The notes under the pieces are model-generated. The model worked only from the letters and a program-made list of their open reading frames with translations. It had not been told where the DNA came from and ran no database searches. This document shows positions 39,293-50,215 of a stretch of DNA of 64,000 nucleotides, in pieces. Each line of letters opens with the position of its first letter. Position 1 is the stretch's first letter. A program made the translations under genes and the position numbers. The DNA lies in NCBI GenBank assembly GCA_039720395.1, contig CM077834.1, positions 5,662,607 through 5,726,606 of the forward strand, written 5' to 3'. Source of the DNA: Liquidambar formosana. Its lineage: Eukaryota; Streptophyta; Magnoliopsida; Saxifragales; Altingiaceae.

Positions 39293-40094
39293 TCTTCTTT
39301 TTTTCATTATTTAGTTTTTCACTGTTTACTACATGTATGGAATTAGCGTCTGAATTTCTTTTTGTTTTTTTGATTTGTGGTTGTAACGATCAAGATGATA
39401 TTTGCTTTAGAAAATCTCTTTTTGTCAATGAATCTAGTTGCTGCTTAACTTCTGTTATTCAGTTTGTACAATTAAAGTTAAGCTACGGAATGATTCAAAT
39501 AATCACATGCATACGGGTTTGATTTCTGGGCATATGAATGTAGAATCTTCAATTTCGACATTTTGGGTCATAAAAGGAAAGGTCTGACAAGAATGCGAGA
39601 ACCCAAAAGAAGAATTGGAAAATATTTGCCGCCACCTTGGGGTGGAGTTCCTCCTCACCTATCATTCATATTCCATCATTTGTCCAAATAAGTAAGGAGA
39701 ATTGATTGTCTGTATTCATCCCATGTTTATGTAATTGTGAGCACATACGTCTTCATATTTGTATGTTATATGTTTATGTTAACATGAATGTGTGTTCATA
39801 TGTCCGTATCCGCGTGCCTGTTTATTCATATTTTTCTAAAATATCTATGACATGTAACATAAAATGAAGGGAGTAGAGGAGGAGCTCCTCCACACCATGA
39901 AGTAGGCAAGTAGCATTTAGAAGAATTTTGGGTAGGAAGGAAAAATACTTGCCAGCACCCAAGGTGAAAAGGGATCAGGACTAAGCAATGAAGAAGAGCC
40001 ATGCATCTAAGATCTTCCAACGTACTATTTTTTTAGGCCTAGAGAGCACTCCCTTTTTTCTTTTCTTTTTTTTTTTTTTTGGGGGGGGGGGTTG
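39293..40094. other. 3' flank of gene F
   Basis: Non-coding, but paralogous to the flank after gene G (45,402-45,760): shared words TTTTTTGATTTG, GGGCATATGAATGTAGA and AAGATCTTCCAAC. The same flank recurs without its gene at about 42,140-42,360 and about 47,850-48,000. Long G runs and T runs at 40,060-40,090 border the next duplicated block. Confidence 0.5.
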
Positions 40095-40168
40095 GGGATG
40101 GATTACCCTTTGTATGAATAAATCTTGTGGCTTTGCCAAAAAAGGAAAAACTCTAAAATTCGACTCTC

Positions 40169-40234
40169 ATGGCCACATTCTTTAATATGGTGCAGCGAAA
40201 TCTGACTATTGGAGAACCCATCATCAAATTCTAC
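40169..40234 (+). pseudogene. SGP terminal-exon fragment (copy 2)
   Basis: The sequence reads ATGGCCACATTCTTTAATAT, then bases equivalent to QRNLTIGEPIIKF, but the stop codon TAG is changed to TAC and a short deletion removes the LPWTVE region. It is closer to copy 1 than to the SGP gene, showing the two fragments share a duplicated ancestor. Confidence 0.75.
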
Positions 40235-40696
40235 AGGTATTATGGATTACCTTAGTATCATCCATTTCAGACTTTTCAGTCAATGAGAAGTTTTCAAAAA
40301 ACAGAAACTAGTCTTTTGGACTCAAATGAAAGCGATATGGGAACCAAGCCATTTTATTAAGCAATATCTGTAAAATTTTATGAACATGGAAGGTAATTTG
40401 TTGATACTAAAGTGCATAGTTGGTGCCTAGGTTTAAAAACTTCAATCATTCAATATGGCCCTCCAAATTTTACACTTAAAGAAAATTTTATCTATTCATG
40501 GAAATTTTACTCCTACTCACTTTGCTGAATTTAGAAATTAAAGAAACACCCAAGTGTGTTGGCTAGACGCAGTTTTTTTTAGTATGACAGGTAATGTGGT
40601 CTTCAAAGCTTTTCGGGCTCCCTTTCACCTGTAAAAACTTAATTTGCATAGCATATTTTTGTGCGTCAAAAGGTCAGTTGGGAAGGATTAGGATAA

Positions 40697-40760
40697 GTTA
40701 GGGTTCAATCCCCTCCAATAGTACCCAAAAAAGAAAAAAAAAGAAAAGAAAAGAAGGGGA
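40697..40760 (+). mobile_element. Truncated SINE 3' part
   Basis: GTTAGGGTTCAATCCCCTCC followed by AATAGTACCC and an A-rich tail matches the B-box and tail half of the SINE at 5566-5676, in the opposite orientation. The 5' half is missing or too diverged to see. Confidence 0.5.
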
Positions 40761-40985
40761 TAAGTTGGGAAGGCAATAATATTCTCAAGTAGTTTGTGAT
40801 TTAAGAGTTTATTTATTTATTTATTTTTATTGGTTGAGTTGAAGTGAAAGATGTTTATCCAATATTTCACCAAATTGGTGGTCACGCTGATGGGCGGTCA
40901 TCCGTTAAAGAAAATGTGTGGACGCAAAGGTTTATTTGTAGAAGGTTAAGATTAAAAAAGATTGTTGTTCGTGGCATTTCACAGT

Positions 40986-41161
40986 AAGGTAGTGGGCAAA
41001 GATTTATGTTCTTTGTTGCTTGCCATAGGTTGTGCCATGCACCGTCGGGATAGAAATATAGAATGCAAGTTCTTGCGGATTCTTTAAACGGCAAGAATGA
41101 GATGATGATGAGAAGGTGGCCGGGTTGGCAAATATGTGAACATGTCTATGTTTTTGGCCAT
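40986..41161 (-). pseudogene. F-box fragment D (5' end only)
   Basis: On the minus strand ATG 41161 starts MAKNIDMFTYLPTR, clearly the gene A/B N-terminus. A frame change within the F-box then leads to a stop. In another frame RTCILYF...WHNLWQATKNINL follows, and similarity is lost at about 40,990 where the duplicated block begins. Only about 55 codons remain. Confidence 0.8.
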
Positions 41162-43490
41162 GGCTATGATGTGTTGACGAGTTTCTTGAGCAAGAGAGAG
41201 ATCGAAACCCAAGAAAGTTGCATGTGTTGCTACGTACTCTCACGCAATAACATCATAATAAACAAAATTGTGTATGTTATCTTATTTGCAACGTGACTTG
41301 CTGCAAAATTGTACATGGTTGATGGTGTTAATTGTTCAAGTGGCATTTTAATTCCTTCTCTTTTTGTTAGTTCATTAAAAAACCATGATGTCAGAGAGTA
41401 CAATTCTTTAAGTTAGAAGGTATCGTAGGAGTTGCACATGTGAGTGTAGTTGTGGAAGATAAAAGAAATGTGCTTACGATAATTTAATCTTTTCTAGTTC
41501 AAACTGGTGCAACGCTATTATTTTGTCTTCTTTTATTTTCTAATTATAAATAAGTGATAAGGATCGTTTTGATATTTAATAAGGACTAGATTAATTGGGA
41601 GATCAAAAACCACTCACGTTTTATAGTAGGGTAGATTTGTAATTGTGCGATAGTTAACATCTTCCTTAATTTGGATTAATATTAGGACAAAAATTGTAAA
41701 TCTTGAGACGGCCTAGTTTGAATAATTAATTAAAAAATCGTATAATTTGATAGGAAATCCGAAAATTCTGACAAGTTTAAATCCGACCAAGCCGAATAAA
41801 ATTCACCTAACTGTTTGTTAACTAAAAAACACCTCAAATTGCCAAATATAATCAAATTATTAGGTTAATGTCATATTTAATTCAGTTTCCAAATTTTCAA
41901 GTTTTATGTGGATTTATTGGCAATTATTTTAAATATTTCTAAAAAGAGAGAAATTCTTAAGGCTGCAAAAAAAAAAAAAAAAAAAAAAAAATGGTCTTGG
42001 GATGGACTATATATGCATTGGCCCATTGGGTCATTGGGTGGATTAATCAGGTCCAAACCCACGTGAGATATCCACATTTGAACATAAACAAAAAAATGAA
42101 AAATACTCCGTAATAAGTTTGGAATATCCATGCCTGTGAGATCTCTAAAGAGTCATGGGCACATGAAAGTAGGCTTTCAATTCATTCCCACAATTTTGGG
42201 TCATGTAAGGAAAGGCCTAAAAGGAGTGACCGGCACAAGAACGTAAAAAATAAAAATAAAAATAATCAAGAAATGAATTTGGGTGAGAAAAGGGATTGGC
42301 TGCATGTAAGCAATAGAGAGTGGCAATGCATTATCTTCAAGCCGGATTTTTTATTTTTTATTTAATTTTTCCCAAGCTGGTTCACTTCGTATGACGAATT
42401 TAGAAGGCAACAAGAAAGAAGCAAGTCAACAACAAACCAAGTACGTAAAACGTGTTTCTGCACCAAACTATGCAAGGGTCTATTTACATCTTCTAAATGG
42501 AAACTAAACAATTATAGTGAAATTTACATAGAATTGAAGACACAAGTGTTGGAAAACAGTGTAAATTAAAAAATTTAGAGCAAAAACTGTTGAGGCGTTC
42601 CTTAAGAGTAGGAATGACCCTCTGAGTATGAAACTTGATGCAGCTGTTTGTATATGTGTCCGACTAAATCAATTTTTGGATCCCAATCCCGCAAATCAGT
42701 TGATTGGGCTCTGTCTCATGCACATGTGGGGATTCCCTACATTTTACCACATGATATCCTATATAATAAGTGAAATACTATATAAGTCCATTAAGAAACT
42801 TTTATTTTTTCAATGTGAGACAAAGTGACTTTACAATATAAAGAGACAAGAGAAAAACTTTTTAAGAAAAACTTTTGGATTTTTGAAATACTTATTTTAT
42901 ATACCAAAAATACAACAAGAAGTTCAACGCAATCATTTTTATGTTGTTTAAATACATGTCATATAAGTAGCCACATTATTAAAGAAAACAAATTAGGCAT
43001 TGATAGTATGACAAAAAAAATAGAGATGGTTCTGCATGACGATTTGTAACCATTATTATTTTTTTATTATTTTGATAATTGATAAAATTTACCCTTAACC
43101 TTAATCTCCCTTAGTTTTAGTAATGGGTATCAATACATTTATATAAGGTTGAGTTCGATATGAGTGAGACATATTTTTCCACTACTAATTTTGGTGGGTT
43201 CAAACTTCAGTAACAGAGGTTAAACCCAACTTAATTTCACAGGGTAGTTTTGTGTTATCGTACATGAGGTTATTTCTAATTTTGTATTTTATTGGGTATT
43301 TATTTGCAATGTCATGTTAAGGATCCTCTCCGATTGGTGATCCATTGAAATGTCAACTGTTTATATTATATGGGTTTCAGATGTTTTGATAGGTTGCACA
43401 TAGCATGAACAGTTACAGATTTTATTGGACCTTGGACCGTGCATTGACCGTGCATTAAATAGACAGAAACTCTTTCCCTTCCCCTTCCCT
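41162..43490. other. Flanks of F-box fragment D and of gene G
   Basis: No intact gene. About 41,300-41,900 is paralogous to the upstream flanks of genes A and B. A poly(A) run lies at 41,967-41,990. About 42,140-42,360 resembles the 3' flank of genes F and G (CTTTCAATTCATT, TTTTGGGTCATG), so a plus-strand F-box unit was probably lost here. The remainder is AT-rich and featureless. Confidence 0.45.
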
Positions 43491-43492
43491 TC

Positions 43493-43502
43493 TGTATATA
43501 TC
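43493..43502 (+). promoter_or_regulatory. TATA-like element upstream of F-box gene G
   Basis: TGTATATATC preceded by CT-rich sequence, about 350 bp upstream of the chosen ATG. The long leader implied may contain an untranslated intron; that is not resolved. Confidence 0.35.
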
Positions 43503-43848
43503 TTCCTTAAGAAGCTACCAGAGTCTTGAAGAGAAAGGGTCGAGGCTGAAGAAGGGGGCTGGTTTTTGGGAAGGAAAAGCAACTTTGAAGTGGAGAAGCA
43601 ACATCCTTGAGATAAGTTGTTGATTTATATATTAGCTTGGGATCTTGAATGAATAGTTGCTGAAAAAAAAAATTCAGATTGTGCCCTGTTATTGTGCGTC
43701 CTCTATTTCTTGTCTTGTATTTGGTTGCTGTCTGTCTCTGTGTTGTGTTATCAGTAGTTTCTTTTCCATTCTGTATCATCTCATCAGAAAATACTTTGAA
43801 CACACACTTTTTAATCTTCTTAAGACTAAGAAGAGTACCATCAATTTC

Positions 43849-45401
43849 ATGAATTCAACCTCGATGCGCCAAAAGCAAGTGGGTGTAGACAGGTTCAGTA
43901 GTTTACCAGACTTAGTGCTTTGTCACATTTTATCATTTCTTCCCACAAAATATGCAGTGGGTACCAGCGTTTTAGCAACCAGGTGGAGGTACCTTTTTGC
44001 TTCAGTCCCTTGCCTAGACTTTGACGATTCTATACAGTTAGGTCCTCAAGAGGCGAATGAAGATCCGGCAAGAGCCATGACTGGTTTTATGAATTCTGTG
44101 GAGAGAGTGTTTCTTCTGCGTAACTTGGCATCCATAGATAGACTCCGTCTTAAATGTGGTTCAAATGTTGATGCTTCGCGTGTCGATGCGTGGCTTTGTG
44201 CTGCACTATGGCGTAGCATCCGAGAGCTTGATCTTTGTTTCTTGATGGAAGGGTTCACTATGCTACCCTGCAATGTTTTCACTTGCAAAACGCTTGTGGT
44301 TTTGAAAATAGCTGCTACATTTGTTTTGAATAATGTTCCCATTAAGGCTTGCTTACCTAAGCTCAAGATTATCCATCTTGAACGAGTTCAATTTCTCGAT
44401 GACAACTCGATTCAGAGGCTTGTTTCTAGCTGCCCTGTGCTTGAAGATTTGGTTCTACGACTATGTGGATGGGAAAATGTACCTAGTTTTAACATTTCTG
44501 CCCCTTCACTCAGAAGTTTTACTATGAATTGTTGGCCAATGTGGTATAGATCATATGATAGTAAAATATTCAATTATGTGATTAAGGTGAACGCCCCAAA
44601 TCTTGAGTACCTCAATTACATTGACTTTGTACCAGAAGGATTTTCGGTGAAGAATCTACCATCACTTGTCAAAGCTCATATCGAAGTTGAATTCAGCAGT
44701 CAACAACGAGAGTATATCAACCCCAAATATGCTGAAACTATGACTGAACTTCTTATAGGAATCTCTAAAGTTCGGTTCCTACGTATATCCGATGCTTTTT
44801 TGGAGGTCAGTTTTCTAGGTGCTTATGAGTCTTATTACTACTATTTGTAATTTGAGTGACTATAATTTTCATTTTGTGTGCAGGCTATAGGGTCGTATAA
44901 TCTTGCACTGCCTATATTTCGTAATGTGACAAAATTGGTGCTTGTTTTCTCCTTTGTTGGATTGCGAAATATGCCATACCTACTATCCTTACTTCATAGC
45001 TTACCTGTATTAGAAACTCTTGCTTTTGAGGAGGTGAGTTTAATTAGATGAAATTCAAATTGTAAGCTAAACAGTATTAAACCAGCATTAATGACCCTCT
45101 CTATTTTCTCTTTTGTTAGGGACTTCTACATGAAGAATATTCCAATTTCCGATGCAACTTTAATCCGCCTCAACCTGTGCCTTCTTTTTTGTTGTATCAC
45201 CTTAAGACAATTGAAATCGAGTCTTTTATAGGGTACAAAGATGAGTTGACAACAGTAGAGTATTTTCTGAAGAATGCGGGAGTTCTTGAAAAAATGACAA
45301 TACATACTAAGGGTATGACTGAAAAAGAGGAGTCGGAGGTTTTCAAGAAATTATTGATGTTTCCAAGGAGCTCAAAAGCGTGTCAGGTAGCCATTCTCTG
45401 A
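43849..45401 (+). CDS. F-box/FBD/LRR-repeat protein (gene G)
   Basis: Exons 43849-44805, 44884-45033 and 45120-45401 join in frame to 1389 nt (462 residues) with GT-AG introns. The F-box is at about residues 14-47 (RFSSLPDLVLCHILSFLPTK, then YAVGTSVLATRWRYLF). Leucine-rich segments include LPKLKIIHLERVQFLDDNSI and CPVLEDLVLRLCGWENVPSF. The C-terminus is an FBD domain (LKTIEIESFIGYKDELTTVE). This is a different subtype from the minus-strand genes A and B and the intact sister of gene F. The frame extends upstream, but ATG 43849 was chosen because gene F starts at the equivalent codon and no ATG precedes it in frame. Likely SCF substrate receptor, target unknown. Confidence 0.88.
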
Positions 45402-46739
45402 TTTCTCTTTTCGATGAATTCTCCTTTTCTGAAGATTTTCACTGTTCAATACATGTATTGAATTAGCATGTGAATTTCCTTTCGCTTTTTTGATTTTGGT
45501 TTGTAATGATTAAGATGGTATTTGCTACACAGTTCAGCTAAGGAAAGGCTTAAATTATCATATAACAAGTTCGATTTAAGGGCATATGAATGTAGAGTCT
45601 TCAATTCATTTTGACATTTCGGGCCATGAAATGGAAGGTCTGAAACAAAGATTGGCACAAGAATGCAAAATCCCAGAGAATAATTTTGGGTGAAAAAGCT
45701 ATCAGCCCTAAGCAATGGAGAATACCCATATAAGATCTTCTAACTGTCTCTTCATCTAAGCTATTATCATATTGGAATTATTCTAAGCTGCTCATTTCAT
45801 GTGAAGAATTTCAGAGGCAATATGTATGTAGTTAGAAAAGAAGCACCACAACCATATAAGTATGTAAGTATAAAACATAAAGATAAGTGAAAAATCAACA
45901 CACCCCACTAAGTAATTTGATGCTTTACAAGGAATATGTGACAAAATGAACATATTGACAAGTAAATCACTGTGGTTTACGATGGCACAGATAGAATCTT
46001 GATTTCTTCAAACAAATTGTCTCAGTTGCTCCCAATCACCATCACAGCAGCCAATGCCGCACATCACTCACTTGGGGTTTTTGAGTATAAGAAAATTGAA
46101 TTTATTTTTTATTTTATATTTTTTTGTGATTGATTGAAAGCAATAACTTTATTAAAAAGTCACATTAAAAAAAGGTAGGTAACACAATCAAGAAATTCTG
46201 ACCACTAACGAATCTAAAAGCATCTAAAACACAATTAAGGTGAAAAACACACTACAATTAATCACATCTTTTAGGTAAATGTCAAAAGTATTTTTTCTTA
46301 TGGAAAATGCAGCTAATTCAATGAAGCAATCTGCAATCTTAAGTTGGTGAGGGAAACAAGGGGTTAAGAACATTTCACTGAATCAACAAGAAATACCAGC
46401 AAATGATCGTTGTGAGTCACTTGAAGCTTTCCAGGAGATGATATCTGGAGAACACTCCTATTTTTTATTTTTTTTCCTTTTTTTTTTTTTTTGCTTGCAA
46501 TCTTGTCTGAAGTGAGGCTGGAGGAACAAATGTGCAGAACAGGGGAGGGGCGAAGATGAAAGCAGGGGAAATGGAAAAAAAAAAAACGAAAAAAGAGATG
46601 GGGTTTTATAGGAAATTATCTATGAGATTTCTAAAAACTAGGAATGTTTTGATAAAAATCATGTACTGGAATACATCCCACGCAAAGGCTTGATTTTGAG
46701 TTAATAAAGGACTGGCAATACATGATTTTATTAGCTATG
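45402..46739. other. 3' flank of gene G and spacer
   Basis: No gene. The first ~350 bp are paralogous to the flank of gene F. Further on there are poly(T) runs and a segment near 46,360-46,410 (TTTCACTGAATCAACAAG) also present near 62,890, plus TGATTTTGAGTTAAT near 46,690 also present near 62,750, so a short dispersed repeat is shared with the TSB 3' flank. Confidence 0.45.
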
Positions 46740-47375
46740 GAAGTCAATTTCTATAGAAAGAAGTTTCTTAAAAATAGAAATTAGTGTTTTGGACTTAAAT
46801 GACAGCGATATGAGAATCAAGCCATTTTATGGAGCAATATCTGTAAAAATTTTATGAATGTGGGAGGTAATATGCTGATATTAAAGTACATAGTTGGTGA
46901 CTTTTGGTGTCTAGGTTGAAAAACTTCCAACCATTCATTATGGCCCTCCAAGTTTTACACCTAATCATGGGAAAATTTTATCCATTCATGGAAATTTTAC
47001 ACCCATTCAGTTTGCTGAATTTAGAAATTAAAGAAACACTCAGGTGTGTTGGCTATACTCAGCTTATTATAGTATGTAATCGTGGAAAATAATCATCTTA
47101 ATTTCAAATGAAAGTTAATGCTATCTTTAAAGCTTTTCAGGGTCCCTACCGCCTATATAAACTCAACTTGTACAACATATTTTTTGTGCATCAATGTAAT
47201 TTAGTTTGCGATATGAGAGGGTTTTTTTTTTATATTTTAGTTGAACAAAAAGATGTTTGTCTAATCTTTATGGGCGGGGTCCTCTGTTAAAAGAAAATGT
47301 GTGGACACAAAGATTTTTGTTTGAAAGACTAGGATTAAGAAGATTGTTGTTCACGGCATATGGCAAATATGCAGT
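46740..47375 (+). repeat. Dispersed duplicated block, copy 3
   Basis: Third copy of the spacer block (AATATCTGTAAAAATTTTAT, GAATTTAGAAATTAAAGAAA, AATGTGTGGACACAAAG). The SGP fragment is not recognisable here. It abuts F-box fragment E with a different breakpoint from copies 1 and 2. Confidence 0.7.
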
Positions 47376-47392
47376 ATATGGCCGGCCCTTGA

Positions 47393-47607
47393 AATTCCTT
47401 CGTTGAACTTCTTGGTCCTCGATTGATTCATCTTGTTTTACAGAGAAAGTTTCATTAAACTCGACATTCTTGGTCGCCCGCCATATGTTGTGCCACTTCG
47501 AGAGAATGGATGTTCTTGCTGCTTCTTTGAATGGTGGAAATGAGATGATCATGATGATGAGAATATGGGTTGGCAAATATGTGAAATATATCTATATTCT
47601 TGGCCAT
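47393..47607 (-). pseudogene. F-box fragment E (5' end only)
   Basis: ATG 47607 begins MAKNIDIF on the minus strand. One extra base then shifts the frame, after which PTHILIIMIISFPPFKEAAR, TSILSKWHNIWRATKNVEF and DQEVQRRNF are readable, the last at about 47,395. The block then switches to unrelated GGGCCGGCC sequence. It corresponds to the first ~75 codons of gene A/B. Confidence 0.85.
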
Positions 47608-48790
47608 GTCTGTGATGGGTGAATTGATGTGTAAAATGGAATGAGAAACCCAAGGAAGTTTGCCTTTCATAGTAGTATTGATTGATGTATTGATATTGGT
47701 TGTAAATTGTAATAGAAAGAGTTCAATTCTAGGAAGGCAATAATTAATATTTTTTTAATTTAAATGAAATTGGGACAAAAATTAAGCGAATATCGAGAGG
47801 GCCATGTCTAATAATTGGGACAATTTTGTTTTCTTTTTTTTCATAAAGATTTTCACTATTTACAACATGTATTGAATTACCATGTGAATCTCTTGTTGGT
47901 GGTGTAATTTGGGGTTTTAATGATTAGGGTGAAATTTGCTACACTAACTCTCTTGTTGCATCTTAGTTTCTATCATTCAGTTTCTAAAGCTTTTGACAGT
48001 CTCTTGTTACAAAGGCATGATTTTGAGATAATAAAGGATGGCAGTACAAAAAGAATCAGAATTAGCTTGTGAGGTTTTCTTATTAGTAGTTATTATTATT
48101 ATTTTTTATTAGTAGTTATTTTACTGTGCTTACTTAGTGAACTAGAAAAAAGTAAGTCTGAGAATTGGTTTTTTACTTGCAAAATTCATCGTTGTCCCGT
48201 TCAAAGTAGACTTTCTGCCCCTCCCATGTCCTCTTAGTTTATTCTTTTACATTTTTTGGATAAATTCTAATTTAATTAAAACATTTTTAGGGTTTTTTAA
48301 GATAAAATGAGTTGTTTTTTTCATGGCAATCAAGAATTAATTAATAGCAGCTTCTTGTTTGAATTTGATAAAATCGAGATTGTTCTAGAACTCTTACAAC
48401 CGTTAGATTGTTCCCACAAGGCAAAATTATAACCATTGATTGTATTCTAGAATTCTTGATAGAAGCCTATATAGTGGGGAGGCACATTTGTCAAAGTGTC
48501 AAACCATTCTAGTGATATAAAGCAGTTTTAGCTCTCTAGTAAAGCTGAATTCCCCAAGTAGCACAAGTGTTATTTCTCATGGATGATTTGTGTAATCTTG
48601 AGGGTGGACTGTGTGGTCTCAAGCTCTTGCCTAATAAGAGAACTTGAGTTTAATTCTCATCATTTCTCTAGAACATTCTGATATTCAAAAATAAAAAATT
48701 AAAAAAAATTAAAAAAAAATAAAAACCCTCTAGAAACCCTTTCTTAAAGATAAGTAAATGTTATTTTGAAATTACCTAATAATCCCAAAA
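47608..48790. other. Spacer with orphan F-box 3' flank
   Basis: No gene. About 47,850-48,000 (GATTTTCACTATTTACAACA, TGTATTGAATTACCATGTGA) matches the flank downstream of genes F and G, although no plus-strand F-box exons precede it. The last ten bases, AATCCCAAAA (48,781-48,790), are the left target-site duplication of a LINE insertion. Confidence 0.5.
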
Positions 48791-49287
48791 CATTCCCTAT
48801 TCTAGGGAATTATCATGGGTCTTTTGCTGATTGGCTTGAATTTCTTCATAATAATTATAGTATGTATGCTAGGAAATATCCTCAATTCTTGGAGAAAATT
48901 TTTATTGTGTGTTAGGTTCTTTAGAATCATAGAAGGTATTTCAAGGTCACAATCCAAATCCGACTCAAGTCATGGAATTTACAGCAAAATATTTTAAGAA
49001 AATTAATAATGAAGAGATGGATCATCTATTGACTCAACTTAGTTCTAACCATAATGGCCAGTGTAGTTTTCTTCCGTTTTGTAGGTCTATTGCTTGAGAG
49101 AATCCGTCTACCAATTGGGCGAAACTTAATTTTGATGGCTTGAGGAAATATTAGTTAAAGTCAACAACAGGAGGTTTTGTACTTCGAGATGACAAAGATA
49201 GAGTGTCATTTGTTGCTTCTTATAAGCTTGGTAATGCATCAATCTTTATTGCGGAATGCACTGCTATATGTAATGGTCTTGCTATAG
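48791..49287 (+). pseudogene. 5'-truncated LINE, left part (RNase H-like region)
   Basis: The frame reads FADWLEFLHNNY, then a tract where tryptophan codons have become stops before NHR, and then NWAKLNFDG, GGFVLRDD and the RNase H-like core ASYKLGNASIFIAECTAICNGLAIA. This pattern (FDG, then AEC/E) is typical of the RVT_3 RNase H-like domain at the end of plant LINEs and related proteins. The frame is then interrupted by a Mutator-like element and continues at 54,653. Stops and a frame change make it a relic. Confidence 0.8.
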
Positions 49288-49529
49288 GGATTGGGATTTG
49301 CTGCAGTTTGCCAAACAAACTGCAGCGTCTAGTAGGCGTAGATTGACTGCCACGTGGCTGGAGCTTCATTGAACGGCTAAGATGAAAGTTGAGTTTTTCT
49401 GCCTTTAACGTTAACGCCGTTTGGGATTTGGATGAAAATGGACCAACAAAACGCTGCGTTTTATTGTTTTGGTTTAGAGCCAAAACCAAACGAAAATGGA
49501 TCCAATCGTTTCAAAATCCAAATCCATCC

Positions 49530-49588
<59 letters not shown>

Positions 49589-50215
49589 CCTCTCGAAGAA
49601 AACCCATTTCTCCTTGGCATTCCCGTCGGCCAGCAGCAGCAGACGAAACTCACTAGTTCTCCATTTCAAAACCAAACGAAACTCACCTTCGTGTTCCCGT
49701 CGGAGAAAACCCATTTCTTCTCCCCGCTCGTTTCTGCCGTAGGTGAAACCCCAAGAGTCTGCAACTCCCGTCGGCGACGAGTTCCTTCCCCTGGCGCGAG
49801 TACCTACCTTCTCTCCCCATGAAACCAGCAGCAGCAGCAGACTCCCGCGCAGCCACTATTTGCTGGCATCGGTGACTCCCCCATCCACGCGGCACGGCAC
49901 GAACGAGATCTGGGATTCTGACCGGCGAGGAGCTCCTTCCCCTTCGTGGACGGCAAGCTCCTTCCCCCGACGGCAAGCAAATCCAGTGGTGAGGTAAGTT
50001 TTTTTTTTTTTTTTTTTTTTTTTCTTCTTCTTCTTCGGTAGCCCTCACCCTAACCTCAAATTTTTTTTAGTTTCTTCTGTGATTTCTTCGTAATTGGATT
50101 AATTTGGTTGAAATGCAATACATGTTGGTTGAAAAATGTGCTATTATGCTGGTGCTGCTACTAATTTTTTGTTTTTGTATTTGGGGTTTTTTTTAAAAAA
50201 TTTTGTGCTGCCAAT
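49288..50215 (+). repeat. Left terminal inverted repeat of the 5.36-kb element
   Basis: This matches the complement of about 53,735-54,642. It contains leader-like sequence with a (CT)n tract at 49,535-49,583, and GC-rich blocks such as GTCGGCGACGAGTTCCTTCC. A donor-like GAG/GTAAGT lies at 49,993/49,994. Short open frames inside are not conserved in the right copy and were not called as genes. Confidence 0.85.

Larger units (their letters stand above)
40095..40985 (+). repeat. Dispersed duplicated block, copy 2
   Basis: Second copy of the SGP-end plus spacer block. It begins with the SGP fragment and carries the AAGCAATATCTGTAAAATTT and GAATTTAGAAATTAAAGAAA words. It ends with a single GGTGGTC...AAATGTGTGGACGCAAAG unit where copy 1 has three. 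A 3' SINE piece (GGGTTCAATCCCCTCC plus an A-rich tail, about 40,701-40,760) is inserted in it. It abuts F-box fragment D. Confidence 0.75.
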